From contig OZ018417.1 of assembly GCA_963969595.1 (NCBI GenBank), positions 1,490,501 through 1,554,500 of the forward strand: a DNA stretch of 64,000 bases. The letters run 5' to 3'. This stretch comes from Neckera pumila. Lineage: Eukaryota; Streptophyta; Bryopsida; Hypnales; Neckeraceae. The position numbers and the translations under genes were made by a program. The notes beneath the pieces were generated by a model. That model made no database searches and was not told the DNA's origin. It saw only the letters and a list, made by a program, of their open reading frames with translations. Positions 48,438 to 59,060 of the stretch are shown here, piece after piece. Numbering within the stretch: the stretch's first letter is position 1; every line of letters starts with the position of its first letter.

Positions 48438-51304
48438 ATGTCTGCTTCAAGTTATCTGGGCAACAAACTGGTGCAAATGGGCACCAAGATTGTGGGCATA
48501 GGCCGGAACTATGCTGCGCACGCCAAAGAAATGGGCGCTGCGATTCCCAAGGTACCCTTCTGTCGAGCAAATTTTGGGTCGTTATCGTAGAATGCGGCAG
48601 ACTGATCTTCCGTTGAATTTTTTGTACAGATATACCCTGACGATTTTAGAGTGAATTTCGTGTTTTGCGCCTTTCAAAACCCTATATTAGGATCTGTTTG
48701 AGTTTGTGTTTTCTCTCATGTCTGGATCATGTTGCTTAATGCAAATAATCTGCGCAGGGTTCTCTCTTCCTTCTAAAACCCGGGGTAGGGTTTAGTGTCA
48801 ATCACGGTTTTTCCTTTTTTGTGCGTTCGTAAACCTATGTCTCTGTTTTGAATGATTGACATGTCCTGGCATTATTTTCAACTCGTACGAAGATCTCAAA
48901 TTGAACTCAGCTCTGCTTTTGTGTTCATCACTTTCGTATACGTCTGAAACTGATACAAGTGTCTGTTAATTTTGAATTTTAGGTCGGAATGGACTGAGAT
49001 GAATTCTAAGTGCGGTGCAGGAGCCTCTGATTTTTTTGAAGCCGACATCATCGTATGTCACAGAGGGGTCGTCTGTTGAGATTCCGTCATCTTGTACATT
49101 TCTGGACCACGAGGTGGAGCTTGGGGTTGTGATTGGCAAGAAGGGTCGGGACATTCCGGAATCGTTAGCAATGGATCATGTTTCCGGTATGAGAGCTTTG
49201 AGTTTCTGTATCTACAGAGATATGGTAGGATTATCTAATATGGCGCAATGATGAGTGATCTGACTTCATAGAGTTGCTTCACGAAGCCATGAATCATTTT
49301 TCTAGCGAAGGCAATGAAAATGATAAGGAATGGAATTAGAACCATGTTCTTATATAGTGAAGTATGGATTTGCTACGAATTGTTAAAATTGGCAAAAATT
49401 CCATCCATGATGGTGTTCCCACTCATATGTTGTGGCTACAATATTTAGCTCAGATCAACATAATGTCGAGACCTTATTGTTCTTTGCTAAAATTTCTACT
49501 GTGGCCCTACTCAAAGAGTACCCCTTTACCATCGCTTCAAACTTTGATTAGTGCTACATTTACACCCCAGTGTGACCCAAAATCTTCTATATTGAATAGT
49601 GATGGTTTTACATGGGCAAAATGAGACCCTGCAGTAGATGGCTACAAATAGAAACATGGCTGCACTGATCCTTCTACCGTATATATAAGCCCGATGACCA
49701 TTGTGTATGAGCCCTGCTACATTTGCTGCCAGGTTATGCGTTAGCGCTGGACATGACTGCACGAGAATTACAAGCTGTCGCAAAGGTAATTATCCTCTTC
49801 TGCTAAGGATGGTAGTCATGAATTTCATTATGTGCTCACTTCCATGTGAACTTTCCTTACTGTATTCCATGGTATAAACGTTTTTAAGGGATCTTTCTAT
49901 GGAGTAGAAAGATCTGTTCAGGGTCTTCAAGTCTTTACGTGCTGGACTGCTTGATTGCGTTATTTAACAGAGCTGCATTATATGTGGGGTCCGTGTTTGC
50001 AGAAACAGGGGCTTCCGTGGACATTAGCGAAAGGATATGACACTTTCACACCGATTGGTAATTTTGTATGTGTGCTCCCGTTAACTGCTCCCAGCACATT
50101 TTTCCCACTTTAGACTTTTCTTGAGATTCACTGTACACTGGTGCTGCATGTAGCTTTGATCCGGGCAGTACCCTGCACGGGAATTGATTTTTGTACTAGC
50201 ACGGCTCTCTTGGTCTCACCAACAAGACTGAGTGAAACTAGTATGCTGTTTTATGCATTTAGATGCAAGTTGGGCTCCATGGTCTCTGTCTTGGTCTTTG
50301 ATCTAGGCCAAGGGCTTCACACTGGTCAGCGCTTTTGATTGCCTCCTGATTAGTGTCTGATCTACTTTTCCTTTCAGATTCCTAAAAAGCAGGTGCCAAA
50401 TCTCAGTGACTTGGAGTTGTGGCTTGAGGTATTTTTTAATATGTCTGGAGTAGCTCATATTTCAAAAATATAACCTTGATTGGTTCATTGAGTTTAATGC
50501 ATGTATCAGACAACTTAGTTTTGAATGGTCTTCAGTATGTACTGTTGATTTCTGTGAAGGACCTCTGTGGAGCGACTGAGGATAAAGCAGTAGGTCTTGC
50601 AATTGGGATTAGTTCTTGAGATTTGCTTTGTCTGGATGTTCAGGTGGATGGAAAGCTTAGGCAGAAAGGCAACACGAATGACATGATTTTCAGCGTCCCA
50701 GTCCTTATTAGTTACATCAGCACCATCATGACTCTAAATGAAGGCGACATTATTCTCACAGGTAAACAGTGGAACTTATCTTCATTCCTTTACCTTGCTT
50801 AAAGTATGTTCTGGTTCTCTTGCGTTATTGAATTCTTGTGCGAACAACAAAACTACACCGTTCATTCTCTTTAATGTTCATACACTATTTTGAACTCAAA
50901 AAGTTAATGACCAACCATCTAGCATCCATTTATTGGGAAGGAAATCAGTAAATGACAGTGCTTTCAAAGCTGATTGACATCTTGCACCTTTACATTATGT
51001 TAGGGATGACACTGAATGAGTGTAGTTTGACTGAATAACCTATTTGTACATTGTCAGTGTGTGCACAAGTTAGGTAATATTTTTTTGTGAAATGGTTCAT
51101 AATCGGAAGTTTAACGTTGTCACTAGCTGGATTCATACATGCGCGCAGGTATTAACTAATTCCAGGCTCTTTAATGTGTGAATGCTTTCAGGGACTCCTT
51201 CAGGCGTAGGCCCTGTCAAGGCAGGTCAACATATGAAGGCTGGAATCACAGGCCTAGCGGAGATGTCATTTGAAGTGAAAGCACGGAAGTCCGTACATGT
51301 TTAG
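48438..51304 (+). CDS. FAHD1: FAHD1-like acylpyruvase/oxaloacetate decarboxylase
   Basis: Seven exons: 48438-48551, 49021-49186, 49733-49785, 50003-50065, 50378-50428, 50644-50761, 51192-51304. All introns are GT-AG and all phases agree, giving 225 aa, the usual FAHD1 length. Catalytic pair His28 and Glu31 (GRNYAAHAKEMG), metal ligands Glu69, Glu71 (FLDHEVELGVVIG) and Asp100 (YALALDMTARELQ), and the late TGTPSGVG loop are all present. Family enzymes are Mg-dependent homodimers that cleave acylpyruvates and decarboxylate oxaloacetate, mostly in mitochondria in characterised cases. The frame stays open upstream to an in-frame ATG at 48321, which would add 39 residues with a hydrophobic stretch, so targeting is uncertain. 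Ends in TAG. No lesion seen. Confidence 0.93.
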
Positions 51305-53842
51305 AATATTGAGTGACATTGCGCTGTGTGTAAAACTATATAGTTGACCAGGATGAATGTTCTGAAATGCAACCTAATCTGGAGCATGTATCTTCGAAGA
51401 CCTTATCTGTGGACATTCTTCTTGAGATTAGCGGCAAGAAAATTTGACAGATTCTTGTTCTTCAGGATGTGGTGAATGCTATTGTGGGCTCTTATTACTT
51501 TTTAGCCTCACTTGCTGTCTTAGGAGTGCTTTGTGATTATGAAAAATGACAAGCATTCCAAATTTTGATGGATTTGTTCTGCTGTTATGGGATTGTTCAT
51601 CGCTCTCCTAGTAGGATTCGAATTGTTTTTCCAAGAATGTCAGTCACACAACCCTCGTCTCAATTTGCTCTAGATTTCTTCCTCCTTTTGAAAAAGTGCC
51701 AATGAGAGCATGGTGTTGGTTTTTGGTATGCCTAGACACAATATTTAAAAATTCATAACCGACGTCACCATTGCCATTACAAGTTGCAACTGATAACCTT
51801 CTTTCCTTTTAACTCACTTCCTACATCCTTAGATCATGAAGATCAAAGGTTGTGATTGAAAAGTGTGCAACCGGTTATGTATGATAATTGATGAGCAACT
51901 AGTGCGGCTCATTGGTTATCTAATACATAACTCGTTTTTAAAGTACTGTGTCCAAGTATATATATGTGATGTGGAAGTGAAAAGTAAGTGATAAAGGTTG
52001 AACAGCCAAGTCACTTGAATTGCTCATGAGTAAGAAATCTATGCCTAATTTTGTCCAAATAAGCCATTGAGCAATGCTCTTCTTATTAGCTTGCTAAAAT
52101 TTTGCTAGATCTTGTTGGAAGTCAAAAGAGTATTCTGGATTCTTTTATGTACTTTTTAGACTTTGAATGAATAAACTATGAATTTTAAAGTGTTGGAAAT
52201 CAATGCATTCAAAAGCAATCCTAGGCTCTCATACACGAGGACAATACATAGGTAAGAATCTACAAGGGTCACAATTGGATGCAGTTCCCTCATGCAACCA
52301 AACTTTTGCTAGAATCTTATTTCATTTGGCATCGGATGCCTCAAAAAAATTTAGTGAAATAAAGGTGAAATTGCCAAATCCTTTGCCCAAAATGATTAGA
52401 TTCATGAAGATTTGAATGAAAGTTACTACTCTAATAAATATTGGACGAATGTATGGGTATGAGGTGATTCTGTCCATTCTTTCCTTACCCCAAGCAAGTT
52501 GCTCTATCAGCAATAAATAAAACCTTTATGTGTAAACTAGTAGACCCTGATAAATTTGCAACATCAAACTTTGTTGCCGCAGACTCCTTTTGACTTCAAA
52601 ACGTGGATGAAAATTGGATGAAAAAGTGACCGTCGGAATGACGGATGAAATTCTGATATTTTCGTGACACTGTGCATACACAATACCGGTACTGTAGTAG
52701 GCGAGCGCGCTTGTCGGTACAGTACTGCCGTTGCTCGCTCCTCTCTGTGTTGTCTTCCTTGCGCGGGTTCAATCGTTAATGGAGCGCTCCCTTGCCGAAC
52801 CTGCGTGCAAACCTGCGTTTGAGTGCTTTGAGTGCAAACCTGCGTGGAGATCTCTCTCACTCCTGTCTCTTGCTGTCCTTGTGACGCACAACGAAATCAT
52901 TCATCGAAGCTTGTCGAAGCCCGAACACATGAATACCTCCGTCTCTCGTTGGAGATCGCTTCTTGCTGTTACGATTTCCTTGTTTTAGCCTTCTCAAGTA
53001 TCTCGCGGATCTCTCCATTTCTCCCCCATGCGAGAGGTAATAGCGAATTGAAAGCTATTGTCGGGGTCGACCAGACTGTCGGTTCTGATGTTGCGTGTGT
53101 TTATGAGAACTGCTTCTTCAAATTCTTCTTTATGGATGATCGTTGGAAAAGTGGCTCAAGACGAAGCTTGCTACTGCATTTGATGACGAGAGAATGGAAG
53201 CTGTGTCTCTAGAGTAAGGATGTTGGAAAGGTACGTAGGATGTGACCAACAGTGGTGTCATCGCTCGTCTTCTATTCTGATTTCCACTTTGGAAATTGAG
53301 TAGAGCGAAGGGCAATGACCTTAGGGTTTTGTTTTTAGGTCTGTCTACCGACAATTTAGTATGCTTCGGCGGCATACTTCGAGATGACAGCGGTGAATGC
53401 GTTTCAGCGGGTGGTGGGCAAGCAGGCGAAGGTTGGGATCAGCTCGTGATGCATGGATTCTGATTGTAAGTGATGACCTTCCTTGCTGTGATTGTGAGGT
53501 GAATTTGAAACGTTTGAGGATATGAGGAGCTTTGATCTTTGGTAGTGTAGATTGTCGGTGAAGGCAAAAGCTAAATTGCTCAATTGTCGGACGGGTGGTT
53601 TGTTTTGAACTAGTTCTCACCATTGCTGGTTCATCTCAAGATTGTGATGGAACGGCTTTCTCTGTACAATAGCCTGTTATTCCTCGTTGTGTTTGATTTT
53701 CGAAATTTACTTTGCGAGTAGTCGAAATTGTTGCAGCCTGAAGAATCTGGAATTGTAAGAGTTCGATTGTAGTAAGCTAGTGCCATGAGTCTTACATTTT
53801 ACAACGTTGGCAGTGGACCTAAGTAGTGACATATGTAAAGAG
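51305..53842. other. intergenic; possible 5' untranslated exon near 52.7-53.2 kb
   Basis: 52680-53230 is GC-richer than its surroundings, with short repeats (GCAAACCTGCGT twice) and a strong donor-like AAG|GTACGT at 53231. It could be a leader exon of the kinase at 55107, spliced to acceptors near 55035-55068. No coding frame there has family features. Confidence 0.3.
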
Positions 53843-54108
53843 AATGGGTAATTTCGTTAAAATGGCGAAATTCCTTAACTTTGACAGTTTCACGTTTAGA
53901 GCGGCCGCTCTGAAATGTTCAAAGATCCTAGATTTCTGAAATTTACAAATCTCCTAGATGTCTGAAATCTACGAGTGTCATAGATGTTTCTTCCGGAGTT
54001 CAAACTGCACGTACTGAAATCTACAAGAGTGCTAGATTTCTGAAATCTATACCCTTTTAGATGTCTCTTTTGCAATTCAGTGCGGCCATTTTAACGAAAT
54101 TGCCCATT
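53843..54108. mobile_element. MITE with CGGCCG palindrome, 266 bp, TSD GAG
   Basis: Terminal repeats AATGGGTAATTTCGTTAAAA and the complement of TTTTAACGAAATTGCCCATT match with one mismatch and extend to GGC. GAG flanks both ends (53840-53842 and 54109-54111). Interior: perfect palindrome AGAGCGGCCGCTCT (53898-53911) and about five copies of a CTAGATKTCTGAAATCTAC-like unit. Confidence 0.75.
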
Positions 54109-54368
54109 GAGAATAAATGTACGAGTAGTAAGCACATTGGAGCCTGGCCTGATATGACGGGTATCATATTCAGTGATAACGAGATTTGAGGTATCAAGAA
54201 CACAAGTCTTGGTAGTTTATCTAGCAGTAGCCAATGAATCCCTGGAGTGTAATATATAACTGGTGTCGAGTTGAAGAGCAGCCGGCAGTGATGATCTCGT
54301 GTCTAAGAGTACGGGCTTGTGTTCTCCGATGGAGAAGCTCTTGAATGTTGGCTTGTAGGTTTATATGC

Positions 54369-54540
54369 TGAAATGGCAATTTCATTAAAATGGCAATATT
54401 TTTTTAAAATGGCGTGAAAATAGTTCAGAACGGCCGTTCTAAATCTATACCTGTCCTAGATGGTTCAGAATGGCCGTTCTGAAAATGGCACACCGTCAAA
54501 GTGGCACTTGGAATACCGCCATTTTAACGAAATTACTTCA
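54369..54540. mobile_element. second MITE of the CGGCCG-palindrome family, 172 bp
   Basis: TGAAATGGCAATTTCATTAA at the left pairs with the complement of AACGAAATTACTTCA at the right; both share AATTTCRTTAAAATGGC with the 53843 copy. It carries AGAACGGCCGTTCT (54427-54440) and AGAATGGCCGTTCT (54467-54480). It is shorter and more diverged, and no clear target duplication is seen. Confidence 0.65.
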
Positions 54541-55106
54541 GAAGTAATGATAGAATCTAATGAATAATTGATACTAACTATGTGAACCGAAGGAGATCAT
54601 GTCTGTGCTCGGTAGTAAGTTAATGGTCCACTTGTGCTTCCTGCCCTTCATGGTTCAGAAGGAAGTTTATATGCATATTGCTTTCAGGAGGCAATCATGA
54701 GTCGGTGCACATTTGTTTTTGGTGCTCTCAACGGTCACCCACTTCCAACAAGAAAACTAATGGACCTTTCACGACTTGAAGGAGCTTTCCAGTAGTGGGT
54801 GCATGCAGATTAAGCACATATCTTAGTCATGGCCTCCCGTATCTTGAAGACAACTTTGTCCAGGTTGTTTATGACTGAAGTTGGTAAGCCTCATGAGCCT
54901 TGAAAAATGTCAGGTAGCTCCTATGTTTGTAGCAGAGAGTTTCCTGTTTGATTCTTGTTTGCATGGTTACTCGTGTGACATACATCGATTGCCGGTTTTA
55001 ATTGAAGCGTGCTTTCTTTCTACTCCCTCTTTCAGATATACTGCGTATCTTATGTTTCTCTCTACAGCCTAACGTCACTTGACATTGGTACAGTTGACTG
55101 ACACGC

Positions 55107-56652
55107 ATGCGTGGTGTTTGTTCACTTGCTTCAGTTGAAACCCCCGAGCTGTTCTTGAATCTCACTAGAGAATGTATGAAGCAAGTGGATAGGATGACCA
55201 GAAGTTCCACTTTGCTTAAGGTCAACCATGAGCAATGTAAATATCTTGCTGACAAATTGAAGATGGCTGTTCAAAGCGCGGCTTCATTCTTAGAGCTCAT
55301 CAGTACATGGTACTCTCCATCTGTCTCAGCTGAGGACATGGTGCGGTCTCTGGAGATTTTCAAGTTGCTCCTTGCTTTGGGTAAGGAAGTTGAGAACTTA
55401 ATCGATGGTTGTTGCAAAGATCCGTGGGTTCAATCTGCCATTATGCTGGCAAATGTGTCGGAGCACGTTTTGTCCTTGGGTTTGAATTTGGAGTTGTGCT
55501 CGATCATCTTTTCGAATAGGAAGAAATTTGTAGCACTACCAAGCGTGGAAGCTGCTGAAATTGCCCTTGTGAGGGACACTGAGGCTCAAATTGTCAAAGA
55601 GATGGCTAAACTGGATGCAACAAGGTTAGATGAGGATGTGAGTGTCATGGTTGAGTCTAGCAGAACAAGTAGTATAGACTTACAGCTGGCTACATTTCTG
55701 CGGGAAAGGTTGAAGAGCCCAAGGCAATTCCCCTATCCTGCCTTGCTGGGATCAAACGAATCTGCTTATTTCGAGATTCTCGACCAGGGCCTAAACCAAT
55801 TACATAAATTGGGCGGTGGTTCCTTTGGCACCGTGTACAAAGCAACATGGTTGGGGACTGATGTTGCCAAAAAGACTTTTCATGGGCCGAGTGTTGAAGA
55901 TTTGATCCAGGAGGCATCAATCCTAGAAGGATTATGTCATCCCAATATTGTATCCTTGCTTTGGTATAGGAGGTATTTGCACAAATGTTACATCGTCATG
56001 GAACTGATGGACAGTGATCTTTCTACTCTCATCCAAAATAGACTGGAAGGGTCTGCTGCGGATGATAATCCTTTCAGCATTTCCGAAGCAATGCACATCA
56101 TCGCGCAGGTGGCAGAAGGGGTTTATTTCCTCCACCAGAATAAGATTGTGCACAGAGATTTGAAATCGGGTAATATCCTGGTGAGACTTGCGAAAACGAA
56201 GGGAGTAGATGTTACCTGCATCCAGGTTAAGGTGGCCGATTTTGGGTTGTCGAGAACCAGGGAAAACAGCGCGACGGCTTCCAGTCTAACCCTAAACCGA
56301 GGTACCACGAGGTGGATGGCTCCGGAAATGATGAAACTCGCAAATAACCATGATGAAATAGAGTTGTCCAAATGTGAGGAGCGTTTGCATTATCCATTCA
56401 AAGTTGATGTCTTCAGCTTTGGAATGTTTTGCTACGAGGTTTTGAGCGGCAAGGTACCTTTTTCGTCCACTTCGAAGCCTAACGAAGTGAGAAGGAAGAT
56501 ATTGGCTGGTGATCGTCCACAATTACCAAATCAATGTCCGGAGGGGTTGAGGTAAGAAATGTTGGAACCCTGATCCCCGCCAACGCCCAAGTTTTGCTGA
56601 CATCTGCGAGGAGTTGAGACGTTTGCAATGCGGCTATTTTATTACATGTTAG
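55107..56652 (+). CDS. TKL-type kinase with N-terminal helical (MLKL-like) region; C-terminal frameshift
   Basis: ATG 55107 opens 482 codons to TAA 56553-56555. Residues 1-~200 are predicted helical (RECMKQVDRMTRSSTLLK; LADKLKMAVQSAASFLELIS), similar in layout to plant MLKL-like kinases. Gly loop GGGSFG 236-241, Lys255 (VAKK), HRDLKSGN (His349, Asp351), DFG 378-380 and WMAPE are all intact, so an active enzyme is expected. After PEGLR the frame hits TAA, but +1 frame immediately continues with KCWNPDPRQRPSFADICEEL to a TAG at 56650, the missing end of the C-lobe. The break lies on AG|GTAAGA, a perfect donor, so alternative splicing cannot be excluded, but no phase-compatible acceptor was found. 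An upstream untranslated exon is possible. Confidence 0.75.
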
Positions 56653-56950
56653 TATCTCCTTCTTTGGAACCTTGAATTCTGTTGCTTGTTTTGAGAATGC
56701 TCATTTATTTTCAGAGATATCCCAACTTTCTTTTTCAGAGTGTTGAAGAAAAGGAACATTTCTCAGCTGGCAGGTCCATGAATAGAAAAGAGGTGCCGTT
56801 TCTATTGTTTGTCCTTTAAACTGAGTGTTCACTCCAGAGCAAGTGGTAGCGGATTGAACTCTAGTCTGTGCCAACTGAATCTGACTCGATTTTGTTTCAT
56901 TGAGAAAATTTGACTTTGACGATTTGTTTTGGACTGTGATTGCTATTCAG

Positions 56951-58750
56951 CTACATGGGCCAGAGCTCCTCGTTGCTTCAGTTTGGATGAGATCTGGAGA
57001 ATGACAAACAAATTCAGCAAGGACAATTTGCTGAGTTGGAAAGCTTTCACTATGGTGTGTTATTAGTCTACTTGGCTTTCTTGTATCGCATGGTGAAGTA
57101 TGGTTGTGACAGGTATCTTGCTCATGATGAAATCTAGTGGTTCAACTGAATAGCATCAGCATGGGCGGAGAGGAATTGAATTGTAAAACTGCACTTAGCA
57201 CTTGACAACCCACCACAACTATTGTGAAAACATTCTATATTTGAAATGTTTGTGGATAGACACTTGGATAGCATTCATGATGACTGCTGATGTCTTTGGC
57301 AGGTATACAAGGGTGTAACAATTGACACAGGTGAGACGGTTGCAGTAAAACGGATACTCGAAGAAAATTTTCAAGACCTTGATGAGTTCAAGACTCAAAT
57401 GGAGTTGTTGACTGGCCTTCACGACAAGAATTTGGTGCGGACTGTGGGCTTTTGCTATGCGAAGGAGGAGGCTATGCTTGTGTTCGAGTACATGCCCAAT
57501 GATACGTTGGATACATGTCTTTCTGGTGAGTCTGGGGTTGAGGAGAGGAATTTTTTCAGTAAAGTAACGTTCCTCAAAGCGGTTGTTTTCATTAGTTTTT
57601 CATTGAGTTGGGACTTTTCTTGACTGCTGTTGTGATAGCTAACTTTCAGTAGGGATTCTAACTTTCCCTTGGATGGATTTCTCCAGAAGATGACCTGAAT
57701 TTAACCTGGCCCGTACGCCGAAATATATGTTTGGGAGTGGCTAACGGCATTTATTATTTGCATTCTCTGGCTCAACGAAGGATCATTCACCGCCACATAA
57801 GACGATGCAACATAATGTTGGATCAGAATCTTGAACCCAAAATTGCAGCCTTGCAGTCAGCTTTATTACCTTCGAACACTATAAGCGACTTTCAGTCACC
57901 ACAATTGGACGTCTCCTCACAGTAAGCTCTGTTCTATCATATAACGACTTCATGACTGGACTTTTGATCTCTTAGGTTGAATCAATCAGTTAATCTTGTA
58001 GAACATGTGGTTTTGTGATGTCCGTCACTCTTTAGCTTGGCATAGTTGAGTGTTACGTTCTTTCTGCCACCTAATGCAATCTTTGTAATCTTTGACATGA
58101 CAATTTCGGGCTGATTTATTGATGCATCCATCGTGCAGAGGTTATTTAGCCCCCGAGTATGGAACTTCAGGAGAAGTAAGTGAGAAAGTAGACGTCTACA
58201 GCTTTAGAATCTTGCTTCTTGAGATTATGAGTGGGAGAAGAATTTTCGACCCCACATTGCCTGATGGCCAACGTGATCTTGGAGAGTTGGTGAGTTTCAT
58301 TTGCATGAACAGTATGTGTATTTTTGAACATGACTGGGAATATTGACTGGTTTCTGGTTGAATATCCTTAGTACTTCAAGTTCGCCTTGTGCATCATCAG
58401 TAACTAACCAGGGAGGGGCGCTGTGGTATTACTAGGCAAGGGAATTACACAGTCAAGGGAGAATCAAAGAGTTCATTGATCCAGCTATTGACCTTGATGC
58501 AATCGAAGGGACGGAGGCGTTAAGGACGATCCTGATAGCCTTGCTGTGCATGCACACTGCAGTAGAGACACGACCGGAGATGAGCCTTGTGTTTGCGATG
58601 CTCCAAGGAAACCTGGATGAAGAGATATTGAGACTGGGCCTTCAGTTTGACAAGGAGCTCTTTGGAATGTATATCGATGAGCTCCCGGATTCGTTTGGAT
58701 CCTCTAGTAGAGCCTTTGGGTCATCGAGCCGCTGGAAGTTGGAGCAGTAA
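56951..58750 (+). CDS. receptor-like pseudokinase (CRK/DUF26-like kinase domain)
   Basis: Exons 56951-57054, 57303-57525, 57687-57921, 58139-58289, 58436-58750 join in phase and end in TAA. The kinase follows the plant receptor-like pattern: [89 protein letters not shown]. The Gly loop is replaced (LLSWKAFTM), HRD is HRH ([15 protein letters not shown]), and DFG is absent ([11 protein letters not shown]). The VAVK lysine remains. It should not be a catalyst. No ectodomain or transmembrane exon was found; the first exon needs one carried nucleotide from an unidentified upstream exon. It lies 300 bp after the kinase at 55107, same strand. Confidence 0.72.
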
Positions 58751-59060
58751 GTTATGTGTATAATCATGCAATTTTTTATTCTCTTGTCTGCTGGATGAGG
58801 GGTTCCAAAGGATGGGAGATACCGATTTCTTTAACTCACGTAGATTTGAACTAATTTTATTGAATAAAAGCGCTTATGCGAGTTCATATCGTAGTATCCA
58901 AGGTCGTTTCTAAGCTTTGGATTAACATGGTAGAGTCGGACCTTAGGATAGTATCCTTTCTTGATATAAAATGAAGTTTGCATATTGTGCTTTTGAAGTG
59001 TACCTTTGTGTACATCCGAGTAGCAGTGTCAGTTTTTTCTGAAATCTGAAGTTTGGGTGA

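Noticed and set aside
52564..53623. Several 80-126-codon frames on both strands
   Set aside because: They overlap each other, lack motifs and fit a GC-richer untranslated or promoter region better.
55107..58750. One tandem-kinase gene joining the TKL kinase to the pseudokinase
   Set aside because: The donor at 56551 carries two nucleotides while the pseudokinase exon at 56951 needs one, and tested alternative acceptors hit stops.
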